Source: Acidimicrobiia bacterium (GTDB lineage Bacteria > Actinomycetota > Acidimicrobiia > Acidimicrobiales > AC-14). Taken from it: a DNA stretch of 6,617 nt. This document shows, piece by piece, positions 5,325-6,617 of this stretch (position 1 is the first letter of the stretch; every line of letters starts with the position of its first letter). Below the pieces are notes generated by a model that was not told the origin of the DNA, made no database searches, and worked only from the letters and a program-made list of their open reading frames with translations. The position numbers and the translations under genes were made by a program. The DNA is taken from NCBI GenBank assembly GCA_019243595.1, contig JAFAUA010000039.1, positions 1 to 6,617 on the forward strand, in the 5' to 3' direction.

Positions 5325-6365
5325 ATGAGTCCGAACCGCACCCGCTATCACACCGGCGACCCTGTGATCGACGCGCAGCTCAACGAGCTCCTCGACGCCC
5401 TGGATGTCCGCGAGAACCGCGACCAGATCAAGGAGATCCTGACGTCGGTCGCCCTGCTGGCTGACGACGACACCGACCGCCTCAACCTCAAGATCACGAA
5501 CTCGGCGCTCAAGGAGATGCGCTTGGCGTTCAAGGTCTTCGAGCCCTTCAAGGACGTCCCGAAGGTGACGATGTTCGGCTCGGCCCGGACGCTCCCCGAC
5601 GACCCGCTCTACGCGCAGGCCCGCAACCTGGGTGCAGCGATGGCGGCCGAGGGCTGGATGGTCGTCACCGGCGCCGGCCCGGGAATCATGGCCGCCGGCG
5701 TCGAGGGAGCGGGCGTCGACAAGTCGATCGGCATCAACATCCGCCTCCCCTTCGAGCAGGAACCGAGCCGGCTCATCGCCGCCGATCCCAAGCTCGTCGA
5801 CATGAAGTACTTCTTCACCCGCAAACTCATGCTGATGAAGGAGTCGGCCGGCTTCGCGGTGCTGCCCGGCGGCTTCGGCACCCTCGACGAGGCCTTCGAG
5901 CTCCTCACGCTGCTGCAGACCGGCAAGGCGGCGCCGGCTCCCGTCGTCATGCTCGACGTCCCCGGCGGCACGTACTGGGCGAGCTGGGACCGCTTCGTCC
6001 GAGAGGAGCTCGCGACCCGCGGTCTCATCGACGTCAACGACCACAGCTTCTACCTGATCACCGACGACGTGGAGGCCGCGTCGAACGAGATTCGCGGCTT
6101 CTACCGCAACTTCCACTCCGTGCGGTACGTCGGTGCGACCCTCGTCATCCGCATGCAGCGGCCGCCGAGCGAGGCCCAGCTCGAGCGCCTCAACCGCGAC
6201 TTCGCCGACATCTGCGTGAGGGACGGCATCGAACTGACCGAACCGCTGCCCGCCGAGGTGTCGACCGACGACCAGCTCGACCTGGCCCGGATCAAGCTTC
6301 TCTTCGACAAGCACCATCACGCGCGTCTGCGCGAGCTGATCAACGCCATCAACGCCGAAGACTGA
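5325..6365 (+). CDS. LOG-family Rossmann protein (long form)
   Basis: This protein belongs to the LOG / 'lysine decarboxylase' family (PF03641), whose characterised members are cytokinin riboside 5'-monophosphate phosphoribohydrolases that release a free base from a nucleotide. The core spans roughly residues 80-260: VTMFGSART (81-89), VVTGAGPGIMAAG (113-125), a TRK basic pair (R166, K167) and the signature LPGGFGTLDEAFE (180-192) with the GTxxE glutamate E189. These match the LOG arginine and glutamate thought to act in catalysis. The glycine loop reads GAGPGIMAA where many relatives have GIMEA. At 346 residues it is longer than plant-type LOGs (about 190-220), with a helical N-terminal extension (1-79) and a C-terminal region (about 262-346). 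The substrate is probably a nucleotide but unproven. Only a weak CGGG precedes ATG 5325, and no other in-frame start lies between it and the CYTH stop. Confidence 0.9.
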   Translation: MSPNRTRYHTGDPVIDAQLNELLDALDVRENRDQIKEILTSVALLADDDTDRLNLKITNSALKEMRLAFKVFEPFKDVPKVTMFGSARTLPDDPLYAQARNLGAAMAAEGWMVVTGAGPGIMAAGVEGAGVDKSIGINIRLPFEQEPSRLIAADPKLVDMKYFFTRKLMLMKESAGFAVLPGGFGTLDEAFELLTLLQTGKAAPAPVVMLDVPGGTYWASWDRFVREELATRGLIDVNDHSFYLITDDVEAASNEIRGFYRNFHSVRYVGATLVIRMQRPPSEAQLERLNRDFADICVRDGIELTEPLPAEVSTDDQLDLARIKLLFDKHHHARLRELINAINAED

Positions 6366-6379
6366 GCGAACTGAGCAGA

Positions 6380-6617
6380 ATGGCGGCCATGGACGACGTC
6401 GTCAGCGCTCTCGCCGACCAGCAGGCCGAGTTGAGCGGCGTCCTCGAGAACCTCGATGACGCCGACTGGCAGCGACCCTCGCGATGTGAGGGCTGGACGG
6501 TGGCCGACGTCGTCCTGCACCTGGCCCAGACCAACGAGATGGCGATCGCCAGCGTCGACGGCCGGTACCCCGAGTACCTGGCCCAGGTCGGCCGCCAGCT
6601 CGAAGCCGTCGCTGCGA
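6380..6617 (+). CDS. MDMPI/DinB-like, maleylpyruvate isomerase family protein (5' part only)
   Basis: This frame is open from ATG 6380 to the window edge, so 79 codons are visible and the gene is cut. The N-terminus has the pattern of the MDMPI N-terminal domain: a helix followed by LENLDDADWQRPSRCEGWTV (21-40) and ADVVLHLAQTNE (42-53). The CEGWTV...DVVxHLA block is the family hallmark, and His47 corresponds to the first metal-binding histidine of the DinB/MDMPI four-helix bundle. Members include mycothiol-dependent maleylpyruvate isomerases and many thiol-dependent enzymes of unknown substrate, so the precise reaction cannot be named. A second in-frame ATG at 6389 would drop three residues. 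The start lies 14 bp after the LOG stop, suggesting co-transcription. No strong Shine-Dalgarno is present. Confidence 0.85.
   Translation, partial: MAAMDDVVSALADQQAELSGVLENLDDADWQRPSRCEGWTVADVVLHLAQTNEMAIASVDGRYPEYLAQVGRQLEAVAA

Noticed and set aside
5301..6320. Long open frame antisense to the LOG-family gene (339 codons, minus strand)
   Set aside because: The plus-strand LOG motifs are unmistakable, and the antisense translation is a low-complexity E/G/R/V/D mixture typical of a shadow frame.
6361..6376. Two copies of ACTGAGC spaced by two bases
   Set aside because: Seven-base repeats at a gene junction, one partly inside the LOG stop region; too short and isolated to call a regulatory site or a recombination scar.

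Overview
The window is high-GC bacterial DNA that reads like an actinobacterium. The main reasons are a fused CofG-CofH FO synthase (fbiC), a gene start of the MDMPI/DinB-like (mycothiol-dependent) family, strong G/C preference at third codon positions, GTG/TTG starts, and start codons placed where leaderless transcripts would begin. A deep-branching class such as Acidimicrobiia would fit, but the sequence alone does not prove it. No rRNA, tRNA, CRISPR array, insertion sequence, phage gene or integration site is visible.

Layout. Positions 1-61 probably hold the last codons of an upstream plus-strand gene. Next comes fbiC (42-2327, plus), which makes the deazaflavin FO for cofactor F420, followed by a 10-TM EamA/DMT permease (about 2284-3240, plus) that overlaps its 3' end. 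A 70-residue single-helix membrane protein (3208-3420, minus) converges on the permease and overlaps it by 33 bp. It is divergent from a DUF2236/MpaB-family protein (3472-4224, plus). A short spacer with a GC-rich hairpin (4225-4315) separates that gene from a minus-strand pair of very small genes (4316-4507 and 4504-4755) whose stop and start codons share four bases. Only 23 bp then separate this pair from a plus-strand run: a CYTH-domain protein (4779-5294), a long LOG-family Rossmann protein (5325-6365) and the 5' end of an MDMPI/DinB-like gene (6380 to the window end).

How the genes may work together. fbiC and the permease are probably co-transcribed, so the permease may handle a flavin-like or precursor compound; this is inference. 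The CYTH, LOG and MDMPI-like genes are closely spaced and co-directional (30 and 14 bp gaps), so they may form a transcription unit, although no shared pathway is evident. The three small minus-strand genes are the least described part of the window. They look like real coding sequence (protein-like composition, membrane helices, translational coupling).

Overall this looks like a mostly ordinary chromosomal housekeeping and accessory region. I do not see a clear-cut new defence, mobile or RNA system. The best leads are the coupled small-gene pair with its compact divergent promoter, the fbiC-permease coupling, and an altered signature residue in the CYTH protein.
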